Source of the DNA: CAVVJA01 sp963801715
GTDB taxonomy: Bacteria > Actinomycetota > Actinomycetes > Mycobacteriales > Jatrophihabitantaceae
NCBI GenBank assembly: GCA_963801715.1
Contig: CAWDGB010000018.1
Location: 44,639-108,638, forward strand
Direction of reading: 5' to 3'
Length of the DNA: 64,000 bases
Below, in pieces: positions 25,526-34,900 of this stretch (position 1 is its first letter; each line of letters begins with the position of its first letter). Both the position numbers and the translations under genes were made by a program. The notes below the pieces were generated by a model. It had not been told where the DNA came from. It saw only the letters and a list, made by a program, of their open reading frames with translations, and made no database searches.

Positions 25526-26326
25526 TCAGACCTCCAGCGAAGCCAGGCCACCCGCCAGCGTCACCGCACGGCCGAGCACGGTATCGAGCATCGGCTCGGT
25601 CAGCCGTCCGGTGAAGGTGTTCTGCTGACTGACGTGATAGCAGCCGAGCACGGTGCGACCATCGACCGGTACCTCGAGACCGTGCGCAAAGGGCGGTACC
25701 CGGTCGGGCACCGAGACACCGGCCATGCGCAAGCCCGGCCACAGGCTTGCCCAGGCGAATCCGCCGAGCACGACCACGGCCCGCACGTGGGGCCAGACGA
25801 GACGCAACTCGCGCACCAGCCACGGGCGGCACGCATCCCGCTCCTCGGGCGCGGGCCGGTTCGCGGGAGGGGCGCAGCGGACGCTCGCGACGATTCGGGT
25901 GCCGACCAGTGCGAGCCCGTCGTCGGCGGCCACTGCCGTGGGCTGGTTGGCGAGCCCACATCGATGCAGCGCTGCGTAAAGCCATTGGCCGGAGCGATCG
26001 CCGGTGAAGTTGCGCCCGGTCCGGTTGGCCCCGTGCGCTGCTGGGGCTAGACCCACGATGACGATGGCCGGTCGGTCAACCCCGAAGCCGGGCACCGGCC
26101 GGCCCCAGTATTCCTGGTCGGCGAAAGCGCGGCGCTTCGTCGAAGCGACCTCCTCCCGCCAGGCGACCAGCCGCGGGCAGGCCCGGCACACCGAGATTCG
26201 CGCGCTCAGCTCGGCGAGCGCGGACACGGACCCGGCCAGGCTGCGCACCTGCGCAGCGTCGTGAGCGACGGCAGTGCGCCGCGTCGCGCAGTCCCCTGGC
26301 CAGCCGGTGCCGGGTCGTACCACCAT
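25526..26326 (-). CDS. Uracil-DNA glycosylase family 5 (UdgB-like)
   Basis: 266 residues from the ATG at 26326; a GTG at 26365 is the alternative. Iron-sulfur cysteines appear in 'ISVCRACPRLVAWREEVA'. The family 5 active-site motif is 'GLAPAAHGANRTGRNFTGDR' and the C-terminal motif is 'CYHVSQQNTFTGRL'. 'ASVRCAPPANRP' supplies another cluster ligand. It excises uracil and related damage, and in this branch tolerates lack of the catalytic Asp, as here (Ala after GLAP). Its stop is 3 bp from the start of the cyclodeaminase-like gene. Confidence 0.88.
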   Translation of the reverse strand: MVVRPGTGWPGDCATRRTAVAHDAAQVRSLAGSVSALAELSARISVCRACPRLVAWREEVASTKRRAFADQEYWGRPVPGFGVDRPAIVIVGLAPAAHGANRTGRNFTGDRSGQWLYAALHRCGLANQPTAVAADDGLALVGTRIVASVRCAPPANRPAPEERDACRPWLVRELRLVWPHVRAVVVLGGFAWASLWPGLRMAGVSVPDRVPPFAHGLEVPVDGRTVLGCYHVSQQNTFTGRLTEPMLDTVLGRAVTLAGGLASLEV

Positions 26327-26392
26327 GGACGACAGCGTGGCACGCCACTCTAGAGTTTCTGTCACACCGTCCAGCCGTCCCCCGGAGACACC

Positions 26393-26683
26393 ATGGCCAA
26401 GGCTCGCAGCATCGTGGGTTGGCGGATCCTCACGTATGCGATCAGCATCCCGGCTGGGATCGCCACCCGAAGGGCGGTCGCGCGGATCTGGACGACGGTC
26501 GGCCCGGGCAATCCGCCCCGGTCACCTTCCGACCCGAACGCCACCCTGAGGGAGGCCATCGTCTGGACGACGATCTCCGCGGTCGGCGTGGCTGTGGCCG
26601 AGAACGTGACGACGCGCGGGGCCGCCGTGGTCTGGCGAAACCTGATCGGCGGGGAGCCGCCCCCAGCCCTCACTCGTGACTGA
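26393..26683 (+). CDS. DUF4235 membrane protein
   Basis: A 96-residue protein with two weak hydrophobic spans (about 10-28 and 55-75), of the actinobacterial DUF4235 family. It has the family-like 'AIVWTTISAVGVAVAENVTT' and 'AAVVWRNLIGGEPP'. Function is unknown. It is divergent from the uracil-DNA glycosylase and followed directly by a hairpin terminator. Confidence 0.8.
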   Translation: MAKARSIVGWRILTYAISIPAGIATRRAVARIWTTVGPGNPPRSPSDPNATLREAIVWTTISAVGVAVAENVTTRGAAVVWRNLIGGEPPPALTRD

Positions 26684-26700
26684 CCGGGCTTGGTGCCCGG
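26684..26700. terminator. GC-rich hairpin between DUF4235 and ppx
   Basis: CCGGGC, TTGGT, GCCCGG is a perfect 6-bp hairpin directly after the DUF4235 stop. An overlapping alternative, GCCCGGG/CCCGGGC with an 8-base loop, spans 26695-26716. The two genes converge here, so it probably ends both transcripts. Confidence 0.6.
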
Positions 26701-26706
26701 GCTAAG

Positions 26707-27705
26707 TCACCCGGGCCGGGCGGCCTCGTCCGCGCCGACGTCCGAGGCGGCGAGCCGCAGGGCAATCCCGTCGAGGATGTCGTGCTCGCTCGCAACAACC
26801 TTGGACACCCCCATCGCGGTCATCAGGGTGTGCAGGATGAGCGCGCCACCGCCGATCACGTCAATCCTTCCGGTGTGCATGACCGGCAGGGCCGCCCGCT
26901 CAGCGTGGGTCATGGCGAGCAGCATCGACGTAACCGCGTCGACGGCAGGCGCCGTGACCGTAGCCCCGTGAATGCGCCCCGGGTCGTAACAATCCAGCCC
27001 CATCGCCACCGCAGCGACGGTGGTCACCGTGCCCGCGACTCCGATCAGCGCGGCCGGCTCGTTCAGCGGGACGTCCTCCGCCGCGTGGTCCAACGCGTCG
27101 CGAATGTCGTGCACCGTCGCGGCGATCTGGTCCGCACTGGGGGGATCAGCCCGGAGATGGCGCTCGGTCATCCGGACGCAGCCGACGTCCATGCTGTGCA
27201 CTTGTAGCGGAGCGAACCGGTCGGCCGGGCCCGCGATCAGTTCGGTGGAACCGCCACCGATGTCAGCGACCACGACCCGACCGGTGAGGTTCGGCAAGCT
27301 GTGCACCGCCCCCACGAACGACAGCGCAGCCTCGTCCTTGCCGCTGATGACCTCGGGTGGGACGCCCAGCACGTTCGTCACCATGCCCACGAACTCGTCC
27401 CGGTTGGCGGCGTCTCGGGTCGCGCTGGTCGCCACCATGCGCACCGCGTCGGCGCCGTGGTGGCGCACCAGGTCGGCGTAGTCCTCGAGCGCTGCTTCGG
27501 TGCGCGCGATCGCCTCCGGCGCGAGCCGACCCGACCCGTCGACGCCCTGCCCGAGGCGGACGATGCGGAGCTCACGGTGGACGTCTATCAGCTCGTCGCG
27601 GTTGACATCGGCGATCAGCAGCCGGATCGAGTTCGTGCCGCAGTCGACTGCGGCGACCCGAGTCAGGTGACTGCGGCCGGGACGCATGGCCCGGACGTCC
27701 ACCAC
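26707..27705 (-). CDS. ppx: Ppx/GppA phosphatase (exopolyphosphatase / pppGpp phosphohydrolase)
   Basis: 332 residues from GTG 27705; an ATG at 27687 would drop six residues. The ASKHA ATPase fold shows its phosphate loops 'AAVDCGTNSIRLLIADV' and 'VVVADIGGGSTELIAGP', plus 'IGVAGTVTTVAAVAMG' near the C-terminus. It hydrolyses polyphosphate or pppGpp; short actinobacterial forms like this correspond to Rv1026. It overlaps the end of the DUF501 gene, as expected in the conserved eno-ftsB-DUF501-ppx block. Confidence 0.9.
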   Translation of the reverse strand: MVDVRAMRPGRSHLTRVAAVDCGTNSIRLLIADVNRDELIDVHRELRIVRLGQGVDGSGRLAPEAIARTEAALEDYADLVRHHGADAVRMVATSATRDAANRDEFVGMVTNVLGVPPEVISGKDEAALSFVGAVHSLPNLTGRVVVADIGGGSTELIAGPADRFAPLQVHSMDVGCVRMTERHLRADPPSADQIAATVHDIRDALDHAAEDVPLNEPAALIGVAGTVTTVAAVAMGLDCYDPGRIHGATVTAPAVDAVTSMLLAMTHAERAALPVMHTGRIDVIGGGALILHTLMTAMGVSKVVASEHDILDGIALRLAASDVGADEAARPG

Positions 27706-28197
27706 GGCACCAGCCGGTCGAGCGCCTCGTCACCGAACGGATTCACGCCGCGTCCAACGGCGAGCGAATGCGCCACGAGCGCATGTAGACACTTGACGCG
27801 CCGGGGCATACCGCCGGCGCTCGTACCGGCGATCTCGGCGACATGCCGCGAGCTGCTCGCGACGGCGTAGGTAGGACTCGTGGGCCATCCGATACCGGTC
27901 GGCCAACGTGGTGTCGGAGGCCAGGTGGTCGGTCATCTCCGCCATCAGGCCCGACGCCTCCAGGCGGCCGATCGCCGCGCTCGCCCGGGGGCAGGTGAGG
28001 TAGTACAGGGTGGGGAACGGGGTGCCGTCGGGCAATCGAGGAGAGCTCTCGATGACGTCGGGAAGCCCACAGGGACACCGATGCGCCACTGCGCGAATGG
28101 CCCGCGGGGTTCGGCCGAGTTGAGCCGCAACGGTTGCCCGGTCGTTCTCCGCGAGCGATCGGGGCTCCGGACCCAGCTCCGCGGCGCCGTCGGTCAC
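27663..28197 (-). pseudogene. DUF501 protein (Rv1025-like), interrupted by one +1 frameshift
   Basis: From a GTG at 28197 (GTGA overlap with ftsB) the frame reads 'LAENDRATVAAQLGRTPRAI' and 'VAHRCPCGLPDVIESSPRLP', typical of DUF501. Near 27841-27845 the frame must shift by one extra base. Then 'VAEIAGTSAGGMPRRVKC' and 'VNPFGDEALDRLVPW' complete the family C-terminus, ending at 27663. The total is 178 codons plus one base, about the family length. This gene is conserved across Actinobacteria, so a single-base sequencing insertion is more likely than true loss. Function unknown. Confidence 0.8.
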
Positions 28198-28619
28198 GGC
28201 GAACTGTCCGCCGTGCGGATGCTTCCCCACAAACGTTCGTTCCAGCTGTCCCCCGGCACGCGGGTTGCGGTGCTGTCCCGAGGGGCCGGCGCACCGGTCG
28301 CCGGCTTGGTGTTCGGCGTCACTACGACGTACACCGTGTCGCCGGGCATGGCGAACTGCAGCCGGGCGCGAGCCTGCTGGGCGATGTAGGCCGGGTCGTT
28401 CCATTGCGCGACTTGTTTCTGGAGCTGGACGAGTTCGGCTTGGTTGGCCCGGCGCTCCTGCTCGGCCTGACTCAGCGCGCTTCGCGTGGCGACATAGCGG
28501 TGTACAGGCGACGCCAGTACCACGACGAGCAGGATGAGGACCGCCCCGAGGGCGAGCGCGCGCCCGGTGATGCCGCGGCGCGGCCCTCCTCGTCGCGGCC
28601 CTCCGTCGCGCGGCGGCAC
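28194..28619 (-). CDS. FtsB/DivIC septum formation initiator
   Basis: 141 residues: a basic N-terminus, one transmembrane segment ('ALALGAVLILLVVVLASPV', about 22-40), a short periplasmic coiled coil ('LSQAEQERRANQAELVQLQK') and the DivIC/FtsB box 'DPAYIAQQARARLQFAMPG'. It belongs to the divisome FtsQLB-type scaffold. Start GTG 28619 is the first in this frame. An ATG at 28641 overlaps the eno stop (ATGA) but is in another frame, so the true N-terminus may be longer if a base is wrong here. Confidence 0.85.
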   Translation of the reverse strand: MPPRDGGPRRGGPRRGITGRALALGAVLILLVVVLASPVHRYVATRSALSQAEQERRANQAELVQLQKQVAQWNDPAYIAQQARARLQFAMPGDTVYVVVTPNTKPATGAPAPRDSTATRVPGDSWNERLWGSIRTADSSP

Positions 28620-28637
28620 CCTCGGCCGGCGGATTCG

Positions 28638-29933
28638 TCATCCGCCGGATCCGGCCCCTGCCTCGAACCGGGGAAAGGCACCTGCGCCGGCGTAGCGAGC
28701 CGCGTCGTCGAGCTCCTCCTCGATGCGGAGCAGCTGGTTGTACTTCGCGACCCGCTCGCTGCGAGCCGGTGCACCGGTCTTGATCTGTCCGCAGTTCACC
28801 GCCACCGCCAAGTCGGCGATCGTGGTGTCCTCGGTCTCACCCGAGCGATGCGAGAGCATGCACCGGTATCCGTGCCGATGGGCCAGATCGACGGCGTCGA
28901 ACGTCTCGGTGAGCGTGCCGATCTGATTCACCTTCACCAGGAGGGCGTTTGCGGCGCCTTCCTCAATTCCTCGCGCTAGTCGTTCCGGGTTGGTCACGAA
29001 CAGGTCATCGCCGACGATCTGGATCCGGTCGTCCAGCAGTTCCGTCAGCACTTGCCAAGCGGCCCAGTCGTCCTCGGCGAGCGGATCCTCGATCGAGACG
29101 ATCGGGTAGTCGGTTACCAGTCGGTCGTAGTAAGCCGCCATCTCGTCGGCGGTCCTGCCCTCACCCTCGAAGAGGTAGCCACCGTCGCGGTAGAACTCCG
29201 TCGCCGCAACGTCGAGCGCGAATGCGATGTCCCGGCCCGCAACGTAGCCGGCATTGCCGACCGCCTCGCCGATGAGATCCAGGGCGGCCCGGTTCGAGTC
29301 GAGGCTCGGCGCGAAGCCGCCTTCGTCGCCGAGGCCGGTCGCCAGTCCCTTCTGCTTCAGCACGGTTTTGAGCGCGTGGTAGACCTCGGCCCCCCAGCGC
29401 AACGCCTCGGCGAAGGTCGGCGCGCCGATTGGCGCGATCATGAACTCCTGCACATCCACGTTCGAGTCGGCGTGCGCGCCACCGTTCAGGATGTTCATCA
29501 TCGGCACCGGCAGCAGATAGGCGTTCGGGCCGCCGAGATAACGGAACAGTGGCAGCTCAGCCGACGCCGCGGCGGCCTTGGCCACGGCCAGAGATACGCC
29601 CAAGATTGCGTTGGCGCCGAGCTGGCCCTTGTCCGGTGTGCCGTCCAACTCGATCAGGGCGGCGTCGACCAGCCGCTGTTCGCTGGCCTCGAAGCCGACC
29701 AGCTCAGGTCCGATGGTGTCGAGTACTGCCGAGACCGCCCTGCGGACCCCCTTGCCGCCGTAGCGCTCGTCGGCATCACGTAGCTCGACGGCTTCGAACG
29801 CTCCGGTCGAGGCACCACTGGGCACAGCCGCGCGGGCGAGCGATCCGTCGTCTAGAGCGACCTCCACCTCGACGGTTGGGTTGCCGCGCGAGTCGAGGAT
29901 CTCGCGTGCTCCGACTGCTTCGATGGTCGCCAC
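28638..29933 (-). CDS. eno: Enolase
   Basis: A full-length 431-residue enolase, starting at GTG 29933 with a GGAG site upstream. It converts 2-phosphoglycerate to phosphoenolpyruvate. 'AREILDSRGNPTVEVEV' at the N-terminus, metal ligands in 'FALDVAATEF', 'SIEDPLAEDDW' and 'IVGDDLFVTNP', catalytic Lys in 'LLVKVNQIGTLTE', and the signature 'MLSHRSGETEDTTIADLAVA' are all present. It opens the eno-ftsB-DUF501-ppx run; the 110 bp before it probably holds its own promoter. Confidence 0.97.
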   Translation of the reverse strand: MATIEAVGAREILDSRGNPTVEVEVALDDGSLARAAVPSGASTGAFEAVELRDADERYGGKGVRRAVSAVLDTIGPELVGFEASEQRLVDAALIELDGTPDKGQLGANAILGVSLAVAKAAAASAELPLFRYLGGPNAYLLPVPMMNILNGGAHADSNVDVQEFMIAPIGAPTFAEALRWGAEVYHALKTVLKQKGLATGLGDEGGFAPSLDSNRAALDLIGEAVGNAGYVAGRDIAFALDVAATEFYRDGGYLFEGEGRTADEMAAYYDRLVTDYPIVSIEDPLAEDDWAAWQVLTELLDDRIQIVGDDLFVTNPERLARGIEEGAANALLVKVNQIGTLTETFDAVDLAHRHGYRCMLSHRSGETEDTTIADLAVAVNCGQIKTGAPARSERVAKYNQLLRIEEELDDAARYAGAGAFPRFEAGAGSGG

Positions 29934-30043
29934 GGGTACAAGTCTCCTCGGTGTCCAACATCGGTCACGACGAGCCTAACCGGGACACTCGGTACCCGCT
30001 GGCTGACCCGCCGCCACCGGCCGGGCGCTGAACGATGGCTTGA

Positions 30044-30565
30044 TTACTCGCCCGTCTGGCCGTCGATCGCTTCTCTGAGCAGGTCGGCATGCCCGTTATG
30101 CCGGGCGTATTCCTCGATCATGTGGGTTAGCACCCACCGGACCGACAACGTCTCGCCCGTTTGGGGGTGCACGAACGTGTCGTCCAGCTCGAACGCCGAC
30201 GTGATCTCGCGGGCCCGCGCGACTTCGCGCCGCCAAGCGGCGAAGGCGGTGGCAACCTCGTCGGGGTCGGCCACCGCGCCGTCGAAGTCGAGATCGGGCT
30301 CGGTCTCGGTGAAGAAGATGTGTGTCACGCCCTCGCCCGCGAGCCGTATCCGAAACCAGCTGCGCTCGACGTCCGCCAAGTGACGGACGAGCCCGAGCAG
30401 GCTCAACGTCGAGGGCGGTATCGCCCGACGGGCGAGTTGCTCCGGAGTCAGGCCGGCGCACTTCCACTCCAGGGTGCCCCGGTGATAGTCGAGGAAGCCG
30501 GTGAGCGTCGCCCGCTCGTCGCCGGTGGTTTCCGGGTCGTGCCGGAAGGACGAGGCGTCGGTCAT
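30044..30565 (-). CDS. DinB-like (DUF664) protein
   Basis: 173 residues forming the four-helix DinB fold. Metal-binding histidines are seen in 'LGLVRHLADVERSW' and 'VLTHMIEEYARHNGHADLLR'. In this family thiol-dependent enzymes (for example mycothiol S-transferases) and detoxification proteins occur, and the substrate is unknown. It starts at 30565 in ATGA overlap with mazG. It is not part of the M. tuberculosis version of this block, so it is a local addition between mazG and eno. Confidence 0.82.
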   Translation of the reverse strand: MTDASSFRHDPETTGDERATLTGFLDYHRGTLEWKCAGLTPEQLARRAIPPSTLSLLGLVRHLADVERSWFRIRLAGEGVTHIFFTETEPDLDFDGAVADPDEVATAFAAWRREVARAREITSAFELDDTFVHPQTGETLSVRWVLTHMIEEYARHNGHADLLREAIDGQTGE

Positions 30566-31254
30566 GCCTCATCATGCTGGATGGGCGTCCCCAGCGTCCT
30601 TGCCTGATCCGTGGGCGAGTGCTGCTCGGACGAGTCCCGCGCGGCCTCGGCGGCGAGGATGGCCACGCGAAAACGCCGGTTGGTGTCGCGCAGGGCCGAC
30701 TCCGGATCGATGCCGGCGTTCGACGCCTCGCGCGCGAGCGCGAACAACCGCTCACCGATCCCATCGCCAGCGACATCCACGAGCAGTTGCGCCCGCTCGG
30801 CCCGGGTGACGAGCTTGCCGGCCAAGGCCAGGGCCGGTTGGCTCAACGGCACTCCGTCGACAGCCGACGTCCGTCCCTTTTCGGCGACCTTGAGCCGCTC
30901 CCAGTTCTCGTTGACCTCGTTGGCATCGGCGACATCGGTCGAGCCGAACACGTGCGGGTGACGGCGAACCAGCTTGGCGACGAGATCCTCGGCGACATCG
31001 TTGATGGAGAACCGCTCACCCGGCGGCAACTCCTCGGCGAGTCGCGCGTGGAACAGCACCTGGAGCAGCAGATCGCCGAGCTCCTCACGCAGTAACGCCA
31101 TGTTGTCGGTCTCGATCGCCTCGATCGTCTCGTACGTCTCCTCGATCAGGTATCGAGCCAGAGATCGGTGCGTCTGGCCGGCATCCCACGGGCAGCCGCC
31201 GGGCGACCGCAGCCGGTCCATGACGGCCACAGCCTGGTGCAACGCACCGCTCAT
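30562..31254 (-). CDS. mazG: Nucleoside triphosphate pyrophosphohydrolase MazG
   Basis: 230 residues from the ATG at 31254, in ATGA overlap with the lipoprotein gene. 'RSPGGCPWDAGQTHRSLARY' and 'EETYETIEAIETDN' are the MazG start, and 'REELGDLLLQVLFHARLAEE' carries the EExxE/ExxD metal site. The C-terminal half is shorter than in E. coli MazG, with one intact MazG domain plus a helical tail. It hydrolyses NTPs, including damaged ones. Order mfd-lipoprotein-mazG-eno is conserved in Actinobacteria. Confidence 0.9.
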   Translation of the reverse strand: MSGALHQAVAVMDRLRSPGGCPWDAGQTHRSLARYLIEETYETIEAIETDNMALLREELGDLLLQVLFHARLAEELPPGERFSINDVAEDLVAKLVRRHPHVFGSTDVADANEVNENWERLKVAEKGRTSAVDGVPLSQPALALAGKLVTRAERAQLLVDVAGDGIGERLFALAREASNAGIDPESALRDTNRRFRVAILAAEAARDSSEQHSPTDQARTLGTPIQHDEA

Positions 31255-31871
31255 CCGGTGGGCGTGGCGGTCGGCGAGGGCGACCCGCTGCTGGCCTTCA
31301 GGTACGGCGGCAGATTCGAGGCAAGGTCGCTGTTCAGCGCGAGCTGGGTCGAGTCCCACGTGCCGTATCGAGGATTCACGTCGACCGTGACGTTCGCCTT
31401 GGACAGCGCGTTCTGCAGGCCCTGCTGGTCGGTGATCCCGGGCACCGTGGCCAGCAGTTGGCTCAGCGCGACAGCTCGCAAGTACACGGGCTCGAAACTC
31501 GGCGCAAAACCTCGCGCGGCCAGAGCTTGGACGAGTTGATCCTCGTTGGCCTGACCGAGCGCCGTCTGTTGCGCCGCGGCGATCTGCTGGTCGGTCGGCG
31601 TCATCCCGTGAGCTGCCAACACCTGCTCAGCGACGCGAGCGTTGACCAGCGTCTGCAGCACGAACGAGCGCGCGGCGATCGTCTGGCCATTGTTCAGCTG
31701 GACGCTTTGCGCCTTTGGTGTGACGTAGCTGGAAACGGTCGCCTCGCTAATGCGCTCACCGCTCACGACCCCGGCGGTGCCGACTTTCGTGTCACATCCG
31801 CTGAGCGCGGACGCGACCAGCGGCACGATGGCGGCGGTGGCGAGAACGGCGGCGACCCGGCGGACTCTCAC
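31251..31871 (-). CDS. SurA N-terminal-domain lipoprotein
   Basis: A 206-residue secreted lipoprotein. The signal peptide ends in a lipobox 'ALSGC' near residue 26. The mature part has a SurA/trigger-factor-like helical domain ('QTLVNARVAEQVLAAHGM', 'TPTDQQIAAAQQTALGQ') and a Ser/Pro/Thr-rich end. There is no visible PPIase domain. It may act as a surface chaperone. It follows mfd and is translationally coupled to mazG, taking the place of the small lipoprotein found near mazG-eno in M. tuberculosis. Confidence 0.82.
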   Translation of the reverse strand: MRVRRVAAVLATAAIVPLVASALSGCDTKVGTAGVVSGERISEATVSSYVTPKAQSVQLNNGQTIAARSFVLQTLVNARVAEQVLAAHGMTPTDQQIAAAQQTALGQANEDQLVQALAARGFAPSFEPVYLRAVALSQLLATVPGITDQQGLQNALSKANVTVDVNPRYGTWDSTQLALNSDLASNLPPYLKASSGSPSPTATPTG

Positions 31872-31992
31872 GGCAATCGGTTCTCCCGGCGACTAGGTAG
31901 GCGGTGCACAGACTCTCACGTCGCCGATGGGTGCGCAGATCCGGTCGTATCGGCAACGGATCATGCATACACGTCCAAGCTGAGCAGGGGGA

Positions 31993-34900
31993 TCACGCCG
32001 GCGGCGGGAGGACCTGCGCCAGGACTTCGGCGCACCAGTTGAGCAACGGGATGTCGCGCAGCGGTTCACCGCCGATCGCTGTTGTGGCCAGCGTGGTGTC
32101 GGAGCGCGCGGCGCCCTTGGGTCGCGGCACCGAGAGCGTCGACACCGCCTGCTTGTACAGCGACCGGTCGTAGAGCCGCCGCAACCGGAGCTGCGCGGAT
32201 TCGGGCAGGGTCACCGGCGAGATCCGGATCGACCCGCCCTGCAGGGAGATCTCGGTGACGCCGTAGCGGCGCGCCAACACCTTGAACCGGGCCACGGCAA
32301 GCAGGTTCTCCACCGCTGGCGGTATCGGCCCGTACCGATCGACCAGTTCGGCTCGCATCGCGTCGACCGCCTCGTCGGTGGCAGCACCGGCCAACGAGCG
32401 ATACGCCTCCAGCCGCAGCCGTTCCCCGGGCAGGTAGTCGACCGGCAGGTTCGCGTCGACGGGCAGGTCGACCTTGACGTCGACGGCCTCGGCCTCGGCC
32501 GGCTGGCCCCGGAACTCGGCGACTGCTTCACCGACCAGCCGCACATACAGGTCGAATCCCACCCCGGCGATGTGGCCGGACTGCTCCCCGCCGAGCAGGT
32601 TCCCGGCGCCTCGGATTTCGAGGTCCTTCATGGCGACCGCCATGCCGGCGCCCAGCTCGGTCCGCTGCGCGATGGTGGCCAACCGGTCGTAGGCCGTCTC
32701 GGTCAGCGGCTTCTCCGGTGGGTAGAGGAAGTAGGCGTAGCCGCGCTCGCGGGCTCGACCTACCCGGCCACGTATCTGATGCAGTTGGGAAAGCCCGAAC
32801 ATGTCGGACCGCTCGACGATCAGCGTGTTGGCATTGGCAATGTCCAGGCCCGATTCGACGATCGTCGTCGACACCAGCACGTCGTACCGCTTCTCCCAGA
32901 AGCCGATCATGATCTGCTCGAGTGCGTCCTCACCCATCTGGCCGTGCGCGACTGCGACCCGGGCCTCGGGCACCAGCTCGGCCACCCGGGTCGCGGCTCG
33001 GTTGATGGAGTCCACCCGATTGTGGATATAGAACGTCTGCCCGTCACGTAACAGCTCCCGGCGGATAGCCGCGCCGATCTGTCGTTGATCCTGGGCTCCC
33101 ACAAACGTGAGGATGGGGTGGCGCTCCTCCGGTGGGGTGAGGATCGTCGTCATCTCGCGGATCCCGGTGAGCGACATCTCGAGTGTCCTCGGGATCGGCG
33201 TCGCCGACATCGTCAGCACGTCGACGGCCGTGCGCATCGACTTCAGGTACTCCTTGTGTTCCACCCCGAACCGCTGCTCCTCGTCGATGACGACGAGCCC
33301 GAGATCCTTGAACCGCACGGTCTGCTGCAGGATCCGGTGCGTACCAATGACGATGTCCACGCTGCCGTCCGCGATGCCCGCCATCGTGGCCTCGGCCTCG
33401 GCGGCTCCGGTGAACCGGGACAGCTCACGCACAACTACCGGGAATGGGGCCATTCTGTCGCTGAAGGTCGCGAGGTGCTGGTGCGACAGCAACGTCGTCG
33501 GCACCAGAACGGCCACCTGCTTGCCGTCCTGCACGGCCTTGAACGCCGCCCGCACAGCTACTTCGGTCTTGCCGTATCCGACGTCGCCGCAGATGATCCG
33601 ATCCATCGGGATCGGCTTCTCCATATCGGCCTTGACCTCGTTGATGGCGGCGAGCTGGTCTGGCGTCTCGACATAGGGAAACGCGTCCTCGAGCTCTCGC
33701 TGCCACGGAGTGTCCGGGCTGAACGCATAGCCTTTGGTCGCCATCCGCGCGCTGTACAGCCGGATCAGCTGCGCGGCGATCTCCTTCACCGCCTTGCGGG
33801 CGCGGCCCTTCGTCTTGGCCCAGTCCGCGCCGCCGAGCCGGTTGATGGTGGGCGATTCCCCGCCGACGTACTTGGTGACCTGATCGAGCGAGTCCGTGGG
33901 CACAAATAGTCGATCGGCCGGCTGACCGCGCCTGGCTGGGGCGTACGCGATGATCAGATATTCACGCTCGCCGCCGTTGACGGTGCGGCGCACCATCTCG
34001 ACGTAGCGGCCTACCCCGTGCTGCTCGTGGACGACATAGTCACCGGGTTGCAGCAGGATCGGGTCGATGGCGTTGCGTCGCCGGGACGGCAACCGGCTGG
34101 CGTCCTTGGTCAACGACCCGCGCTGTCCGGTCAGGTCGGCCTCGGTCAGCAGCGCCAGTTTCTGCTCCGCCGACACCAGCCCGCCGGGCAGCTGCCCGGT
34201 GGTGACCGAGACGACGCCTGCCTCCGGCGCCGGCGTCGACTCGAGCCGCGCCGCGATGTCGGCCGCGCCGAAGCGCTCGACCGCCCGCTGCGCCGTGCCG
34301 TGTCCGTCGAACACCACCGCGACCCGCCAGCCGTCGCGGGTCCAACGCTTGAGATCGGCCAGCGCGGCTTCGAGGTCGCCGCGATACGCCGGGGCCGTCT
34401 CGAACCCGCTCGTCACGGTGTCCGGCTGCAGGTCCTCGTCCGGGGTGAGCGGCGTGATGCCCCACCAGGGCAGCCCGATCCGAGCCGCGTCTGTCGCGGC
34501 GTCGTCCAGACTCCACAGCGACGCCGCGCCCAGGTCGACCGGCGCGCGGCCACCTCCCGCGGCCGCGGCCCACGACGCGGCCAGGAATTCCTCCGACGTG
34601 CGCACCAGGTCGGCGGCGCGGGTGCGAATCCGCTCTGGGTCAGTGAGCACGACGTGCGTACCGGCAGGCAGCTCATGCAGCACCAGCTGCAGGCGGTCGA
34701 CCAGGACCGGAGCCAGCGCCTCCATCCCCTCAACGGCATCGCCGCGACTGATCGGGTCGAGCAGCTCCGCGAGCTCCGGGTGCTCGCCGAGCAGCTTCCC
34801 GGCGCGGGCCTGGACGTCGTCGGTGAGCAACAGCTCGCGGCACGGCGGCGCCCACAGGCCGTGCTCGGCCAGCTCGATCGAGCGCTGGTCGGCGACCGTG

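Noticed and set aside
24609..25985. Long version of the cyclodeaminase-like protein starting at 25985
   Set aside because: The first 154 residues are the antisense-frame reading of the uracil-DNA glycosylase gene and have no conserved motif; ATG 25523 fits the family start.
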